This document shows positions 26,821 through 36,238 of a DNA stretch of 64,000 nucleotides, piece after piece (positions within the stretch are counted from its first letter, which is position 1; every line of letters starts with the position of its first letter). The notes beneath the pieces were generated by a model that searched no databases, had not been told where the DNA came from, and saw only the letters and a list, made by a program, of their open reading frames with translations. The position numbers and the translations under genes were made by a program. This DNA comes from Caldora sp965222765. GTDB taxonomy: Bacteria > Cyanobacteriota > Cyanobacteriia > Cyanobacteriales > Coleofasciculaceae. Location of the stretch: contig CBDCVG010000080.1 in assembly GCA_965222765.1 (NCBI GenBank), positions 62,001 to 126,000 of the forward strand, in the 5' to 3' direction.

Positions 26821-27819
26821 CTACTCAGGAAAAGGAACGGCTCGAACAACAACTAAGCCGAGATAAGAGATATGGGCTTTGAGTCGCGCTTCTACGGTAT
26901 GGGTAATTTCTTGGCTTTCCTGAAGGGTTAGAGTTGGTGCCATCATCAAATCCATTTCTACATGGAGCCGATGTCCCAGCCAGCGGGTTCGCAGATTGGC
27001 AATTGCCGATTCTTCTACTTCCGGTACATGATGAATTGCATGGTGAAACGATTCCAGCACATCAGGTTCCACCCCATCCAGGAGACGACTAAAAACAGTC
27101 TGTCCTGACTCCCAAACAATTTTCAGCAATACTGCTGTGATCACTAAGCCCATCACTGGATCTGCCCAAGGATAGCCCAATGACACACCTAGAGCACTGA
27201 GCAATACTGCCAGACTCACCAAGCCATCAGCCATGGCGTGATAACCATCAGCAATCAGAGCAGCGCTGTTGATTTCGCGGCCAACTCGAATGCGGAATAC
27301 AGCCACTATTTCGTTACCAATGAAGCCAACAATAGCTGCGATCGCTAATGCCCCTAAATGATGCAGGGGCTGAGGATGGTAAAATCGCTCTACAGATTCA
27401 TAGGCGGTAATGATGGCACTTAGTAGCACAATCGCCACAATCATCACCCCTGCCAAGTCTTCCAACCGAGCAAAGCCGTAGGAAAATCTTGCTGTTGGCT
27501 TACGTCGCGATGCTAGAAACGCTATACCCAAGGGTACAGCAGTCATCGCATCCCCGACGTTGTGAATTAGTTCTGCCAACAGAGCAACACTACCAGAAAG
27601 CCAGAACACCACCGCCTGCAAAATCGCAGTGAGCAGCAATCCCACCAATGACCATTTAACAGCCCAGATGCCCCGCTCAGAGCTAGCGATTTCTGGATCA
27701 ATAACTCCGTGGGTGTGAGTATGACCATCATGGTGGTGATGATGGTGATGGTGTTCCACCTGTGGTCTGGTGAGTGGAGGGATATCATTAGTCGGGATAG
27801 ACGTAGGAAGTTGCGTCAT
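26821..27819 (-). CDS. Cation diffusion facilitator metal exporter
   Basis: A 332-residue CDF transporter that exports divalent cations, probably zinc, in exchange for protons. The N-terminus carries a histidine-rich tail (HHHHHHHHDGHTHTHG, about 23-38). Six hydrophobic segments follow with the two metal sites LLAELIHNVGDA and ALIADGYHAMADG. A cytoplasmic C-terminal domain (about 240-325) contains HRLHVEMDLMM. The gene stands alone on the minus strand downstream of a repeat-poor spacer. Confidence 0.92.
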   Translation of the reverse strand: MTQLPTSIPTNDIPPLTRPQVEHHHHHHHHDGHTHTHGVIDPEIASSERGIWAVKWSLVGLLLTAILQAVVFWLSGSVALLAELIHNVGDAMTAVPLGIAFLASRRKPTARFSYGFARLEDLAGVMIVAIVLLSAIITAYESVERFYHPQPLHHLGALAIAAIVGFIGNEIVAVFRIRVGREINSAALIADGYHAMADGLVSLAVLLSALGVSLGYPWADPVMGLVITAVLLKIVWESGQTVFSRLLDGVEPDVLESFHHAIHHVPEVEESAIANLRTRWLGHRLHVEMDLMMAPTLTLQESQEITHTVEARLKAHISYLGLVVVRAVPFPE

Positions 27820-28030
27820 CGTGGTTATTTATAGAGAACAAATATACCTTAATTTCTACAAATCAAGTTAGTAGTTTAATGGGGTATTGATACAGCTAAT
27901 TCAGGACATTTAATTTTGTATTTTTGAGAAAATTAACCCCCAAGCAATGATGTCTTTAATAGTAATTTAATAAGCACTATTATTTTGATAATAAATGTTA
28001 AGTGTCAAGGTAATTTAATATTGGTGTTTA

Positions 28031-28264
28031 ATGAATTTGATTATCATTGTCATCCAATTCAGCTCAAAAGAATCAGGCTTTTGGCTTCAACAAAGAGTTC
28101 TCAATTTCGCTAAATATTTAGAACGTTTTCGGGACGCTCTTCATTATGAAAAGTATCGGTCGCTGGGTTTACCAATTGGCTCGAGAGAAATTGAAAGCGC
28201 TCATCGTTACATTGCGCAAAAGCGTTTAAAATTTCCCGGAGCTACAGAGACCAGGGGTAAGTAA
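28031..28264 (+). pseudogene. C-terminal remnant of an ISKra4-like transposase
   Basis: A 77-codon frame containing YEKYRSLGLPIGSREIESAH and a following RYIAQKRLKFPGA, which resembles the end of ISKra4-type transposases (GxPIGSGxIESAxxxxxxxRLK). The catalytic core is missing upstream and the end is cut at TRGK. It is a decayed IS. No intact terminal repeats are visible. Confidence 0.6.
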
Positions 28265-28448
28265 TGCTTGGTCTCACCTTTATTTGATTATTATTCTCGT
28301 TAAGGATTCCAGAAAGTTAGGGAAGTTCGGCGAGCAAAAGGGTGGGGTTTTGCAATTGCATCTACCAACGGATTTTGACCACACCCCTTCAGAATTCGTT
28401 GTCTCATCCCCAATTGACGGTAATAATTTTCTTGGCTGGTGATGGGTG

Positions 28449-28563
28449 TAGGACTTACGCACCGTTACAGAATTATGTCATCGTGAGCAATAGCGAAGAA
28501 TCTCCAAATGACCCAGATACTTCACTATCACCTCAGTATGACAAATGCATTAGTTGTATAGGT
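28449..28563. repeat. Family C hairpin element, damaged right end
   Basis: Starts TAGGACTTACGCACCGTTAC and follows the family as far as CTCAGTATGACA, but the terminal GTGCGTAAGTCCTA is lost (TTAGTTGTATAGG instead). The remainder of 28265-28640 has no supported gene. Confidence 0.65.
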
Positions 28564-28640
28564 TACCAGCTCCTCAGCGATTGTCAGACGGGTGAACGAA
28601 ATTTTACGTGGGATTTATAGCAAAGTATCCTCTCAAATCA

Positions 28641-29954
28641 TTAGTTCTCCTTTGTTTCCCTATCTCCCCACCCTTTTTTTCGCTCACCCTTGTCAGACTC
28701 CTCTCTTGATCTATCTGAGGGAGTTCTTTGAGCAGAAAACTGCTGTATGTACAAGTTAACTTCTCTTACCTTCTCCGTATTGTTTTCAGCTGCGAACAAA
28801 ACCTTTGCTCTCTGCAAAACTGCGATCGCCAGCCGATTTTTTCCAGACTGCCCTAACAATATTCCCAGGTTGTAAAACCCTTCCGACATTTTAGGGTTAA
28901 GACGAACTGCTTGGCGATATTGAGCGATCGCTTCTTCATTCCGCTCTAAGCGTTGTAGGGCTACTCCCAGATTATAGTGGCTCAAGGCATTACCACTTTC
29001 AAGTGCCACTGCTGATTGGAGAGCAGTTAATGCCTCCTCGTACTGTTCATCCTTTAGCTTGGCTGCTCCGAGTTGTCGGTAAGCCTCCACATTATTTGGT
29101 TGGAGTTGTGTTACCCAATCAAAGCGATTACTCGCTTCCCCAAAATCCTCTTCTTCAATAAAAATTAGACCTAATTGGTAATGAGCTGGCGCAAATTCAT
29201 CGTTAATCTTTGTTGCTTTAAAAAAGGACTCCTTAGCTTCCTCCTGTCTACCTTGCTCTGCGAGTAGTAGTCCTAACTGGTAGTGAGCTTGCACTAGTTC
29301 CGGATTGAGGACAACCACTTGTTGAAGAGCCGGAATTGCCTCTTCTGACTTGCCTTGCTTCACCAACAGTCGTGCCAAATTATACTGAGCTGTGGCATTG
29401 TTAGGGTTGAGGCGAACTACTTCTTGGTACTGAGCACTAGCTTGCTCATTATTACCCTCTGCTTCAAAGGCTAAACCCAAGTTATAGCGAGCTGTTTCAA
29501 AATCAGGATTGAGGGAGACTGCTCGTTCATAAGCTCTAATTGCCTCTTCTGACCGGTCTTGCTGGTACAATGCCAAACCAAGGTTATAGTAAGCTTCTGG
29601 TAGATTCGGGTCAAACTTAATAGCCAGTTGATATTGTTGAACTGCCAGCTGTGTCTCACCTTGTCCCAGGAGAGAATTACCCAACATATAATGAGCCATA
29701 GCCATAGACGAGTCAAACTCTATAGCTTTACGAAAAACTAGCTCTGCTCTTTTAAATTCACGGCGATTATACAGCCTGATTCCCTGTTGAAAGTACCTAG
29801 CAGCATCAAGATTCTCTGTGTATAAACCATCAATCTGCTGCTTAGTTAGTTGACGCTCTCCCAGCTCATCGGCATTAGCATAATCAGCAGTAGTCAAACC
29901 GAGACCTATCAGGGCAGCTGCGAAAAAGGATAATTTTCTGTATTGTTTTAACAT
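28641..29954 (-). CDS. Secreted TPR-repeat protein
   Basis: A 437-residue protein with a signal peptide (1-28, ending YANA). Ten consecutive 34-residue TPR units follow (about 50-395), e.g. AYYNLGLALYQQDRSEEAIR. TPR arrays bind proteins; the partner is unknown. Probably periplasmic or lumenal. The last 25 residues (RSREESDKGERKKGWGDRET) are charged and coded by low-complexity repeat sequence. Confidence 0.85.
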   Translation of the reverse strand: MLKQYRKLSFFAAALIGLGLTTADYANADELGERQLTKQQIDGLYTENLDAARYFQQGIRLYNRREFKRAELVFRKAIEFDSSMAMAHYMLGNSLLGQGETQLAVQQYQLAIKFDPNLPEAYYNLGLALYQQDRSEEAIRAYERAVSLNPDFETARYNLGLAFEAEGNNEQASAQYQEVVRLNPNNATAQYNLARLLVKQGKSEEAIPALQQVVVLNPELVQAHYQLGLLLAEQGRQEEAKESFFKATKINDEFAPAHYQLGLIFIEEEDFGEASNRFDWVTQLQPNNVEAYRQLGAAKLKDEQYEEALTALQSAVALESGNALSHYNLGVALQRLERNEEAIAQYRQAVRLNPKMSEGFYNLGILLGQSGKNRLAIAVLQRAKVLFAAENNTEKVREVNLYIQQFSAQRTPSDRSREESDKGERKKGWGDRETKEN

Positions 29955-30053
29955 AAATTTGTTGTTTGTTATTTGTTATTTGTTGTTTGGGAATCGGGAA
30001 TTGGGAATTGGGAATTGGCGATGTCTCCCCTGTTTTCTTATCTCCCTATCTCC

Positions 30054-31250
30054 TTACCCTCGAGCTACTGGCAAAATCAGCATGGCATCACCAAAGGAAT
30101 AAAAGCGATATTGATGAGCGATCGCTTCTTGGTATAAATCTAGCAAGCGTTGACGCCCGATCATTGCACTGACTAGCATCAATAAACTAGAGCGGGGTAA
30201 ATGGAAGTTGGTAATCAATCCTTCCACTACCCGCCACTGGTAACCTGGATAGATGAACAACTCTGTTTTCCCAGAATAAGGTTGCAATTCTCCTCCAGCA
30301 GCAGCTCCTTCTAAAGCTCGTACCACTGTTGTACCCACAGCAATTATACGACCTCCTGCCTTTTTCGTTTCCCTAATTTTATCCACTGTTAACTGGGGTA
30401 CTTCTAACCATTCTCCATGCATTTGGTGCTCTGTAACCTTTTTTACTTCCACTGGCCGAAAAGTGCCGACGCCGACGTGGAGAGTGACATCTGCTTGTCC
30501 AATTCCCCTAGCACTGCACTGTTCTAACAGCCCATCAGTGAAATGTAGTCCAGCAGTAGGAGCTGCGATCGCACCAGGGGTTTGAGCATAAACTGTCTGA
30601 TATTGTTCTGGTGTGGCTTGGGTATCTGTGATGTAGGGTGGTAGGGGTATTTGACCATATTGACTTAACAATGTCTTCAATGATCCCCCTGCTGGGAGTT
30701 CAAACTGTAAGAGACGTCCACTAGTAGCCTCATCTCTTGCCAGAACGGTTGCCTTAAGATTAGGTATGGGGAATTTCCCCCTATCCCTCTCTTTCTTAGA
30801 GTAGGGTTCATCGCTGGAGGAGTAGGAGCTGGGAGTGAGGCTTTGCTCTTGTTGACTGTAAGCCTCGAACCAAATTTCTGCCCCTGGTTTGAGACGCCTT
30901 CCTGGTTTAACTAGAGCCAACCAACAGTTATGCTCTCGCTCTTCCAATAGCAATACCTCTACTGGCGCACCCGTTGGTTTACGCCCATAGAGTCGAGCTG
31001 GGATAACACGAGTATTATTAAGTACCAATAGATCTCCCGGTTGCAGCAGCTGGGGTAAATCACAGAAGATATGGTGGCTGTGGTCAGTTGCTGACTCTAT
31101 CACTAATAGCCGCGAACTATCTCTTTGGGAGAGGGGTGTTTGAGCAATTTGCTCTGGTGGTAGATCATAGTCATAACTAGAGAGCAATTGGTCTAGCTCC
31201 CTGTTATGGGCTTCTGGAGGTGCAAGAGAGTGAAAACTCATGTAAGGCAC
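30054..31250 (-). CDS. queA: S-adenosylmethionine:tRNA ribosyltransferase-isomerase QueA
   Basis: A 398-residue enzyme of queuosine synthesis that transfers the ribosyl part of SAM to 7-aminomethyl-7-deazaguanine in tRNA. Motifs: YDYDLPPEQIAQTPLSQRDSSRLLV in the N-terminal region, LLVLNNTRVIPARLYG, PGAIAAPTAGLHFT, LHVGVGTFRPV and TNFHLPRSSLLMLVSA. Residues about 131-165 (rich in S, E, K and P) are an insertion absent from typical QueA. The ATG at 31250 gives a short non-conserved leader; the conserved part starts near residue 26. Confidence 0.95.
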   Translation of the reverse strand: MPYMSFHSLAPPEAHNRELDQLLSSYDYDLPPEQIAQTPLSQRDSSRLLVIESATDHSHHIFCDLPQLLQPGDLLVLNNTRVIPARLYGRKPTGAPVEVLLLEEREHNCWLALVKPGRRLKPGAEIWFEAYSQQEQSLTPSSYSSSDEPYSKKERDRGKFPIPNLKATVLARDEATSGRLLQFELPAGGSLKTLLSQYGQIPLPPYITDTQATPEQYQTVYAQTPGAIAAPTAGLHFTDGLLEQCSARGIGQADVTLHVGVGTFRPVEVKKVTEHQMHGEWLEVPQLTVDKIRETKKAGGRIIAVGTTVVRALEGAAAGGELQPYSGKTELFIYPGYQWRVVEGLITNFHLPRSSLLMLVSAMIGRQRLLDLYQEAIAHQYRFYSFGDAMLILPVARG

Positions 31251-31319
31251 TAGTACCGCTGCGCGGAATGAAGAATTAAGAATGAAGAATTAAGAATGCT
31301 TATAGAGTAAGGATTCTAT
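31249..31319 (+). repeat. Repeat family B copy
   Basis: ACTAGTACCGCTGCGCGGAA, TTAAGAA/GAAGAAT units, then TGCTTATAGAGTAAGGATTC. It begins at the first bases of the queA start codon region. Confidence 0.7.
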
Positions 31320-31466
31320 TTCTACTGACAATTCATGGGTAACTAATCGGTAAATTGGGTAGGATCCCCTATGATACATCGGGTGCTTTTCCCCTAGCCA
31401 GAGGTGATACTGCTTAGGGAGAATAAAGTTATAGCGCTGCCTTGGACTTATTAGCCAAGAACTTCT

Positions 31467-31856
31467 ATGGATTACCTTTACTTCCTAGCAAATGCCAGTC
31501 TTACTCTACGAGTGGTTGAATATTTAAAATCGACGCAACAATTGCCCGTACAATTTATGACGGTGATTCATCAGATTGACGGCTGGGTAATTAAGGTCAA
31601 AATGAACCGTCCTTTAAGTCCTCACCAACATGGAGATTTCCGGGCGTTTATGAGCGAATTGGGAATTCCTTACGACCCAGAAATTCGCTTACAAATGGCT
31701 TTGTGGAGCCTGGAGACGGGACAGTCACCTATTGAAGTTATGCGTCGTTACCAAGTAGCTGTAGTTTCTCATGGTACTCCGGATAAAAGCGATATCGAAG
31801 CATTTCGCCAACAGTTCACAATGGGGTTAGGATACTGCCCAGAAACTTTGGCTTAG
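31467..31856 (+). CDS. Conserved cyanobacterial hypothetical protein
   Basis: A 129-residue soluble protein that I cannot assign. It starts MDYLYFLANASLTLRVVEYL and ends with a segment rich in aromatic and polar residues (FRQQFTMGLGYCPETLA). No motif, signal or membrane segment. The compact, varied composition and promoter-like spacer upstream support a real gene. Confidence 0.65.
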   Translation: MDYLYFLANASLTLRVVEYLKSTQQLPVQFMTVIHQIDGWVIKVKMNRPLSPHQHGDFRAFMSELGIPYDPEIRLQMALWSLETGQSPIEVMRRYQVAVVSHGTPDKSDIEAFRQQFTMGLGYCPETLA

Positions 31857-32078
31857 GAGGTACAAGCTAAATTTTCTGTTTTCCTAAAATTAATCTGTTA
31901 GGTAGGCTTAGGCTAGTGCAAGAAGGCAGAAGACAGAAGGCAGTCGAAATGAAAAATTTATCACCACCAGGTGATAAAAGTAGACTCTTCTCTGCTCCCT
32001 ACTCCCTACTCCCTATTCCCTACTTTAGTGAGGGTGTGGGGTATCGATTGTAGAACTGGCATCTTGCCAGTTATGCTT

Positions 32079-32195
32079 TTAAGAAACATACTCAGTAGCA
32101 GAGGATTGAGCGACTAAATCAAAGCCTAATGAGTGAGCTGTTTTCTGGAGGTGATTGACCAATCGCTCCTGATATTTTTTCTCATAGTAGTTCAT
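32079..32195 (-). pseudogene. 38-codon frame, possible transposase tail
   Basis: Reads MNYYEKKYQERLVNHLQKTA then HSLGFDLVAQSSATEYVS. This looks like the extreme C-terminus of a bacterial transposase (KxxQxRLxxxLxKxAxxLGxxLV) but the match is from memory and short. No upstream coding part remains. The rest of 31857-32341 contains GAAGGCA and TCCCTAC heptamers and a small hairpin (32054-32072) only. Confidence 0.3.
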
Positions 32196-32341
32196 TTTTT
32201 CCCACCTATCTTATCTCATATATAAGCGATCGCACCTAAGGAGGAACTCATGAGTCGGATGAAACACAGATTCGGCTTGGCTGTCGCATGGCTTAATAGT
32301 TGGCGAATCCTTTGAGAGGAGACTGAATAACGAACAGCATA

Positions 32342-32953
32342 TTAATCAAAAGCAGAGGGTATGTAGTCACGCAAAATGAGTTTGTAGTCTGCAACTAATA
32401 TTGGTATACCCAGCTGTATTGATGGAGCCTGTAGGGCATTACCAATTACAGAAGATTTTGAGCTTCCAGACAGGCGCTGGTAGCTGACGAGAGCAACATC
32501 AAACCGGCAAGAAAAATCTCCCATTTCAGGGTTTTGAGACAAAAATAGCTCGGCTGCTCGCCAGAGCTTAGCTTGCTTTGACGGTGTAATTGCCAGCAAA
32601 CCATTAGCATCCCAATTTCGCCAACTGCGAGTTTTCACTTCGACAAATGCCAACAAAGGTGAGGAAAACACAGAAGGGGGACGTGGGGGAGATGAATTAA
32701 CAAAAATTTGCTTGTTTCCCCTTTTTAGACAAGGGTTTGGGACTTCCTCTGAAAATTCGGGAGTATTGAGCTGTTTAATTTCTCCTGCTCCTTGTTGAGC
32801 AATTAAGTCTATCTCTCCCCAGCGACAACGCCAACGATGGTGTAAGATTACCCAATCTTGTGCCTGTAACCATTGAGCTACTAACTGTTCTCCAAATTTG
32901 CCAACCTCAAGTTTCTGGTTATGGGTAGCTGACGAGTAGTGGTTAGAGCTCAT
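32342..32953 (-). CDS. yraN: YraN/UPF0102 family nuclease-fold protein
   Basis: A 203-residue member of the YraN family with a restriction-endonuclease-like fold. Motifs: GKFGEQLVAQWLQ (18-30), WRCRWGEIDLIA (41-52) and FVEVKTRS (103-110), giving the E-x-D...E-x-K active-site pattern. The family is usually about 120 residues; here about 45 residues (54-100, rich in P, S and N) are inserted between the two halves of the active site. Role unknown; proposed DNA processing. Confidence 0.88.
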   Translation of the reverse strand: MSSNHYSSATHNQKLEVGKFGEQLVAQWLQAQDWVILHHRWRCRWGEIDLIAQQGAGEIKQLNTPEFSEEVPNPCLKRGNKQIFVNSSPPRPPSVFSSPLLAFVEVKTRSWRNWDANGLLAITPSKQAKLWRAAELFLSQNPEMGDFSCRFDVALVSYQRLSGSSKSSVIGNALQAPSIQLGIPILVADYKLILRDYIPSAFD

Positions 32954-33043
32954 CGGTATTGCTTGCTGGTAGTATTTAAACAGGTAAAAAATTAGGCAAA
33001 AAACTCATCACCTAAATATAGTTTTTCAGTAGTTGAGAAAAAT

Positions 33044-33553
33044 ATGACTAGTCGGCAATCGTTGGATATTCGAGCTATTTTGTGGAGTTTATATCTGTTG
33101 TTAGTTGTCAGTGCTTGGCTTTTTACAAGCTTTGCTACCCCTGCACTGGCTCTAGATTACAGTAGCAGAAACTTAGCTGGTGAAGATTTCTCAGGTCAGG
33201 TGCTAACTAATGATCAATTTATCAGAGCAAATCTCCGTAATGCCAACTTCAGTAACGCAGATTTACGAGATGTGAAGTTATTTTCCGCGAATCTGGAAGA
33301 TGCTAATTTTGAGGGAGCTAATCTTACTAACGCTACCTTAGGTTCAGCCCGTTTAACTAGGGCTAACTTAAAAAATGCCATCCTTGAGGGAGCATTTGCT
33401 GCTAACGCCAGATTTGATGGTGTAATTATTGAGGGAGCAGATTTTACCGATGTTATCCTCAGTCCCAATTGGGAAGACAAGCTCTGCGAAGTCGCTAGTG
33501 GTACTAATCCTACAACTGGACGCAACACCCGTGATACCCTATTTTGTCCATAA
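33044..33553 (+). CDS. Exported pentapeptide-repeat protein
   Basis: A 169-residue protein with a signal or anchor (about 12-37, ending TPALA). Pentapeptide repeats A(N/D)LxN run from about 45 to 145 (ANLRNANFSNADLRDVKLF), forming a right-handed beta helix. The C-terminus has two cysteines (DKLCEV, TLFCP) that could form a disulphide. Similar proteins are found in the thylakoid lumen. Confidence 0.8.
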   Translation: MTSRQSLDIRAILWSLYLLLVVSAWLFTSFATPALALDYSSRNLAGEDFSGQVLTNDQFIRANLRNANFSNADLRDVKLFSANLEDANFEGANLTNATLGSARLTRANLKNAILEGAFAANARFDGVIIEGADFTDVILSPNWEDKLCEVASGTNPTTGRNTRDTLFCP

Positions 33554-33569
33554 TTTAAAATCGCGATCA

Positions 33570-34115
33570 TTAAATGTGAGAACCTTCTGCCTTCTGCCCT
33601 CTGCCTTCTGCCTTCTCTTCAGTAATCTCAAACTCCAACTGATGACTTTTGAGAAAACTGTGGGTAAAATGGTCAACCACATTGGTATCACTCAGTTCTA
33701 GATTGTAAAAATCTACAAAATCATGGTCAAAATAAGGACCAGCGTGCCAAGTTCCCACTTCTAATTTAATGAAGGAGTTTCCCGGAATCTGAAAAGCTGA
33801 GATTGCTTCCAATACTGGTTCCTCAGCCTCATTAGGGGGAGCAACTGCCATAAACCAGTCTTTACCTTCTAGGGAACCTAAACATTGAGTGCATTGGCTA
33901 TGGCGAGTGATGCTGCTAAACTTACGACCTTTTTGTTGGAGTCGCATGATGTAGAAGCGAGGGATACCATTCTCAATATTTAATTGAGCATCCTCAAAAT
34001 CATAAGGTTTTTCGTTTTCAGAAGCGAAAATTACTTGACCATACTGCCGAAAGTTTTCTTGTGTCACCCGTTTGGCTGGTAACTGCACAAGGGTATTTGC
34101 TTTAGCAACTATCAT
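33570..34115 (-). CDS. Ureidoglycolate lyase family protein
   Basis: A 181-residue cupin-fold protein of the AllA family (ureidoglycolate lyase), which in purine catabolism splits ureidoglycolate to glyoxylate and urea. Family segments: RVTQENFRQYGQVIFAS (16-32), SSITRHSQCTQCLGSLEGKDW, FQIPGNSFIKLEVGTWHAGP and DFYNLELSDTNVVDHF. No allantoin genes adjoin it, so the physiological substrate is uncertain. The last 17 residues (TEEKAEGRGQKAEGSHI) are coded by a GAAGGCA heptamer tract. Confidence 0.85.
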   Translation of the reverse strand: MIVAKANTLVQLPAKRVTQENFRQYGQVIFASENEKPYDFEDAQLNIENGIPRFYIMRLQQKGRKFSSITRHSQCTQCLGSLEGKDWFMAVAPPNEAEEPVLEAISAFQIPGNSFIKLEVGTWHAGPYFDHDFVDFYNLELSDTNVVDHFTHSFLKSHQLEFEITEEKAEGRGQKAEGSHI

Positions 34116-34292
34116 GGGTTCATTCTCTTTAAAGAAGTTGGCAGGGTGGGTAAAAGTCAGAGGATTGTAGATAACAGATTTTAGATTTTAGATTTACATA
34201 CTATTGGTGAAAATAGCCCACCAGTAAAAAAAAGGTTAGAAAGCTTATATAAGCTTTCTCTCCTCCTGACTCCTGCCTCCTGCCTTCTTGTA

Positions 34293-34604
34293 CTAGTCTG
34301 GATTAGAATCTTGAGAATGTGGAGGAATTTGCTCAGCTTCGGGGCAATCCTCAGATACTAATGGCTCAAGTTGACCTCTGACTACAGAAGCTAGCTTTTG
34401 TGTGACAGAACCAACGCTTTCTAGGCGAACCATTTCTTCCCAAGCACTGACTTCATCTTCTTCATCAGTTTCGTAACGGATTGTAACTAAATCTCCTTCA
34501 ATGTCGATAATGCGGGCACGATCAATCCAACGTTGCTGGTCCCGCAAGAAGATATTGACTTCACGACCATCACAACAAAGTTGATAAATCTTGCGGTGTA
34601 GCAT
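34293..34604 (-). CDS. Small cyanobacterial protein, DUF6679-like
   Basis: A 103-residue protein: MLHRKIYQLCCDGREVNIFL, DQQRWIDRARIIDIEGDLVT and YETDEEDEVSAWEEMVRLES. I recognise this as a cyanobacterium-wide family (DUF6679, from memory). It may be a small beta-barrel; function unknown. The tail after residue 80 is variable. Confidence 0.7.
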   Translation of the reverse strand: MLHRKIYQLCCDGREVNIFLRDQQRWIDRARIIDIEGDLVTIRYETDEEDEVSAWEEMVRLESVGSVTQKLASVVRGQLEPLVSEDCPEAEQIPPHSQDSNPD

Positions 34605-34824
34605 ATTTAGTTTCTCCTAAAAAAATAAATCTTTGAGTAATTATCAAGTAAACAACTCCTTAGCTAGGAATAAAGCCTACTGCTGAAGTTGGTCTAGGGG
34701 TTAACTTGCTGTGGTTATCCCTCTTCAAAGGTAAAATGTGTCCATAATATTTGCCTTGAAATGCTTATAAAGCTTAGTTTGCCTTTGGTGGTCATAGGGG
34801 AATATGATTTCACAGTACTTTAAA

Positions 34825-35025
34825 TCAGCGAAAACAACCTTCGACATACTCATATAAAGTGTCTAAGTAATCAGGAAAATTCTGTTCAAGGCAATGTTGA
34901 AGAGCAATTTGCCCTGGGAGCAAAGGGAATATTGCTGGTAGATTAACATCGACAGTAAGCCAATGCTCTTCGATGGCACAAATGAACTTCGCCATTGCGA
35001 CTATCGTAAGTTTTGTCCAGGTCAC
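34825..35025 (-). CDS. Possible small protein
   Basis: A 66-codon frame with a GTG start and reasonable composition (AKFICAIEEHWLTVDVNLPA, EQNFPDYLDTLYEYVEGCFR). No family recognised and no strong ribosome-binding site; an internal ATG (MAKFICA) is an alternative start. Listed because 34605-35302 is otherwise empty apart from the palindromes noted separately. Confidence 0.3.
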   Translation of the reverse strand: MTWTKLTIVAMAKFICAIEEHWLTVDVNLPAIFPLLPGQIALQHCLEQNFPDYLDTLYEYVEGCFR

Positions 35026-35052
35026 TAATCCTGGTTGAGCAGTTACATGTAG

Positions 35053-35072
35053 ATGTCTGAAACTTCAGACAT
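35053..35072. promoter_or_regulatory. 9-base-pair palindrome ATGTCTGAA
   Basis: ATGTCTGAA (35053-35061) and TTCAGACAT (35064-35072) are exact complements separated by two bases: a possible dimeric-regulator site between the small ORF and the epimerase gene. Confidence 0.35.
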
Positions 35073-35143
35073 TGATATTGTGACATACTCTTTGCCGTAT
35101 CTGCTTGTTGCAGTACAGTGGAGTTTAGACCATCTCAATAAAC

Positions 35144-35159
35144 ACGCTATATATAGCGT
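35144..35159. promoter_or_regulatory. Perfect 16-base palindrome ACGCTATATATAGCGT
   Basis: A gapless palindrome 144 bases upstream of the aldose epimerase start, in an AT-rich promoter-like stretch. It resembles an operator for a small dimeric repressor; no specific factor is proposed. Confidence 0.4.
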
Positions 35160-35302
35160 ATTTATTAAAAATAATCAACATATATGGTGTACACATGGCA
35201 TTTACTCTAAACTGTAGAGTAGAGGTTTTCTAAGTAAGACTTGTTAAAATGTTGGAGATTGTCGGTTTGCAGTAGCTTTTTTGAAGGGGAAGGAGGTCAA
35301 GA

Positions 35303-36169
35303 TTGGCGATCGCACGCTCATCACAGCAGTATGAAAGCTACACTCTCATTGACGAGGAAGCTCAGTCTCGATTGGTCGTCGTCCCTGAGCGCGGTGGCAT
35401 CATCACTAACTGGAGTTACCAAAACAGAGAAATTCTTTATCTTGATGCTGAACGATTTGTTAATCCTAACTTAAGTGTTCGGGGTGGTATCCCGATTCTC
35501 TTCCCCATCTGCGGTAACTTACCTGATAATACCTACACTTACAAAGGGCAACAGTACACCCTCAAGCAGCATGGCTTTGCCCGTGATTTGCCTTGGTCTG
35601 TGATAGAACAGGAAACTGGTGGATCAATAAACCTTACCCTAGCGCTTAAGAGTAACGACCAAACTCTTGCTGTTTACCCCTTCGACTTTGAACTTACCTT
35701 CACCTATCAGCTCCAAGGGGATACCTTAGACATTCAGCAGCGCTACACCAATCATTCCCGGGAGCCAATGCCCTTTGCTACAGGTTTACATCCCTACTTT
35801 CAGACATGGGATAAAACCCAACTGCAATTTGAAATCCCAGCATCTCAATACCAGGATCAAAAAACCAAAGAAATTTATCCCTTCCTTGGTAGCTTTGATC
35901 TAGAGCCGGATGAAATTGATGTTGCCTTCCCACAACTGAAGTCTCGTTCTGCTAGCTTTACGGATAGAAGAGGTCAGTTCAAAGTGACCCTTAGTTACAA
36001 CGACATTTACTCCACTCTAGTGTTCTGGACCCTTAAAGGTAAAGACTTTCATTGCCTTGAGCCTTGGAGTGCTCCCCGCAATGCTCTCAACACGGGAGAG
36101 AGCCTTACCCAATTAGAGCCTGGGGAGAGTGTTGAAGCATTATTCAGACTTAAGGTAAAACTTTTGTGA
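35303..36169 (+). CDS. Aldose 1-epimerase family protein
   Basis: A 288-residue galactose mutarotase-like protein interconverting alpha and beta sugar anomers, closer to the glucose-6-phosphate/COG2017 type. Likely catalytic His residues are in YTLKQHGFARDLPW and ATGLHPYFQ, and the acidic residue in FHCLEPWSAP. The start is TTG at 35303, supported by AGGAGGT at 35291-35297 just six to eleven bases upstream; no in-frame ATG fits better. Confidence 0.88.
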   Translation: MAIARSSQQYESYTLIDEEAQSRLVVVPERGGIITNWSYQNREILYLDAERFVNPNLSVRGGIPILFPICGNLPDNTYTYKGQQYTLKQHGFARDLPWSVIEQETGGSINLTLALKSNDQTLAVYPFDFELTFTYQLQGDTLDIQQRYTNHSREPMPFATGLHPYFQTWDKTQLQFEIPASQYQDQKTKEIYPFLGSFDLEPDEIDVAFPQLKSRSASFTDRRGQFKVTLSYNDIYSTLVFWTLKGKDFHCLEPWSAPRNALNTGESLTQLEPGESVEALFRLKVKLL

Positions 36170-36238
36170 TTTTCTTGCTGCATTTTTCTTGATTTGCGCT
36201 ATTATAAGAAACAGTGTGTTTGAAAACTCACTATTCAC

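Noticed and set aside
28342..28620. 92-codon frame
   Set aside because: It overlaps a family C element and shows no protein-like pattern.
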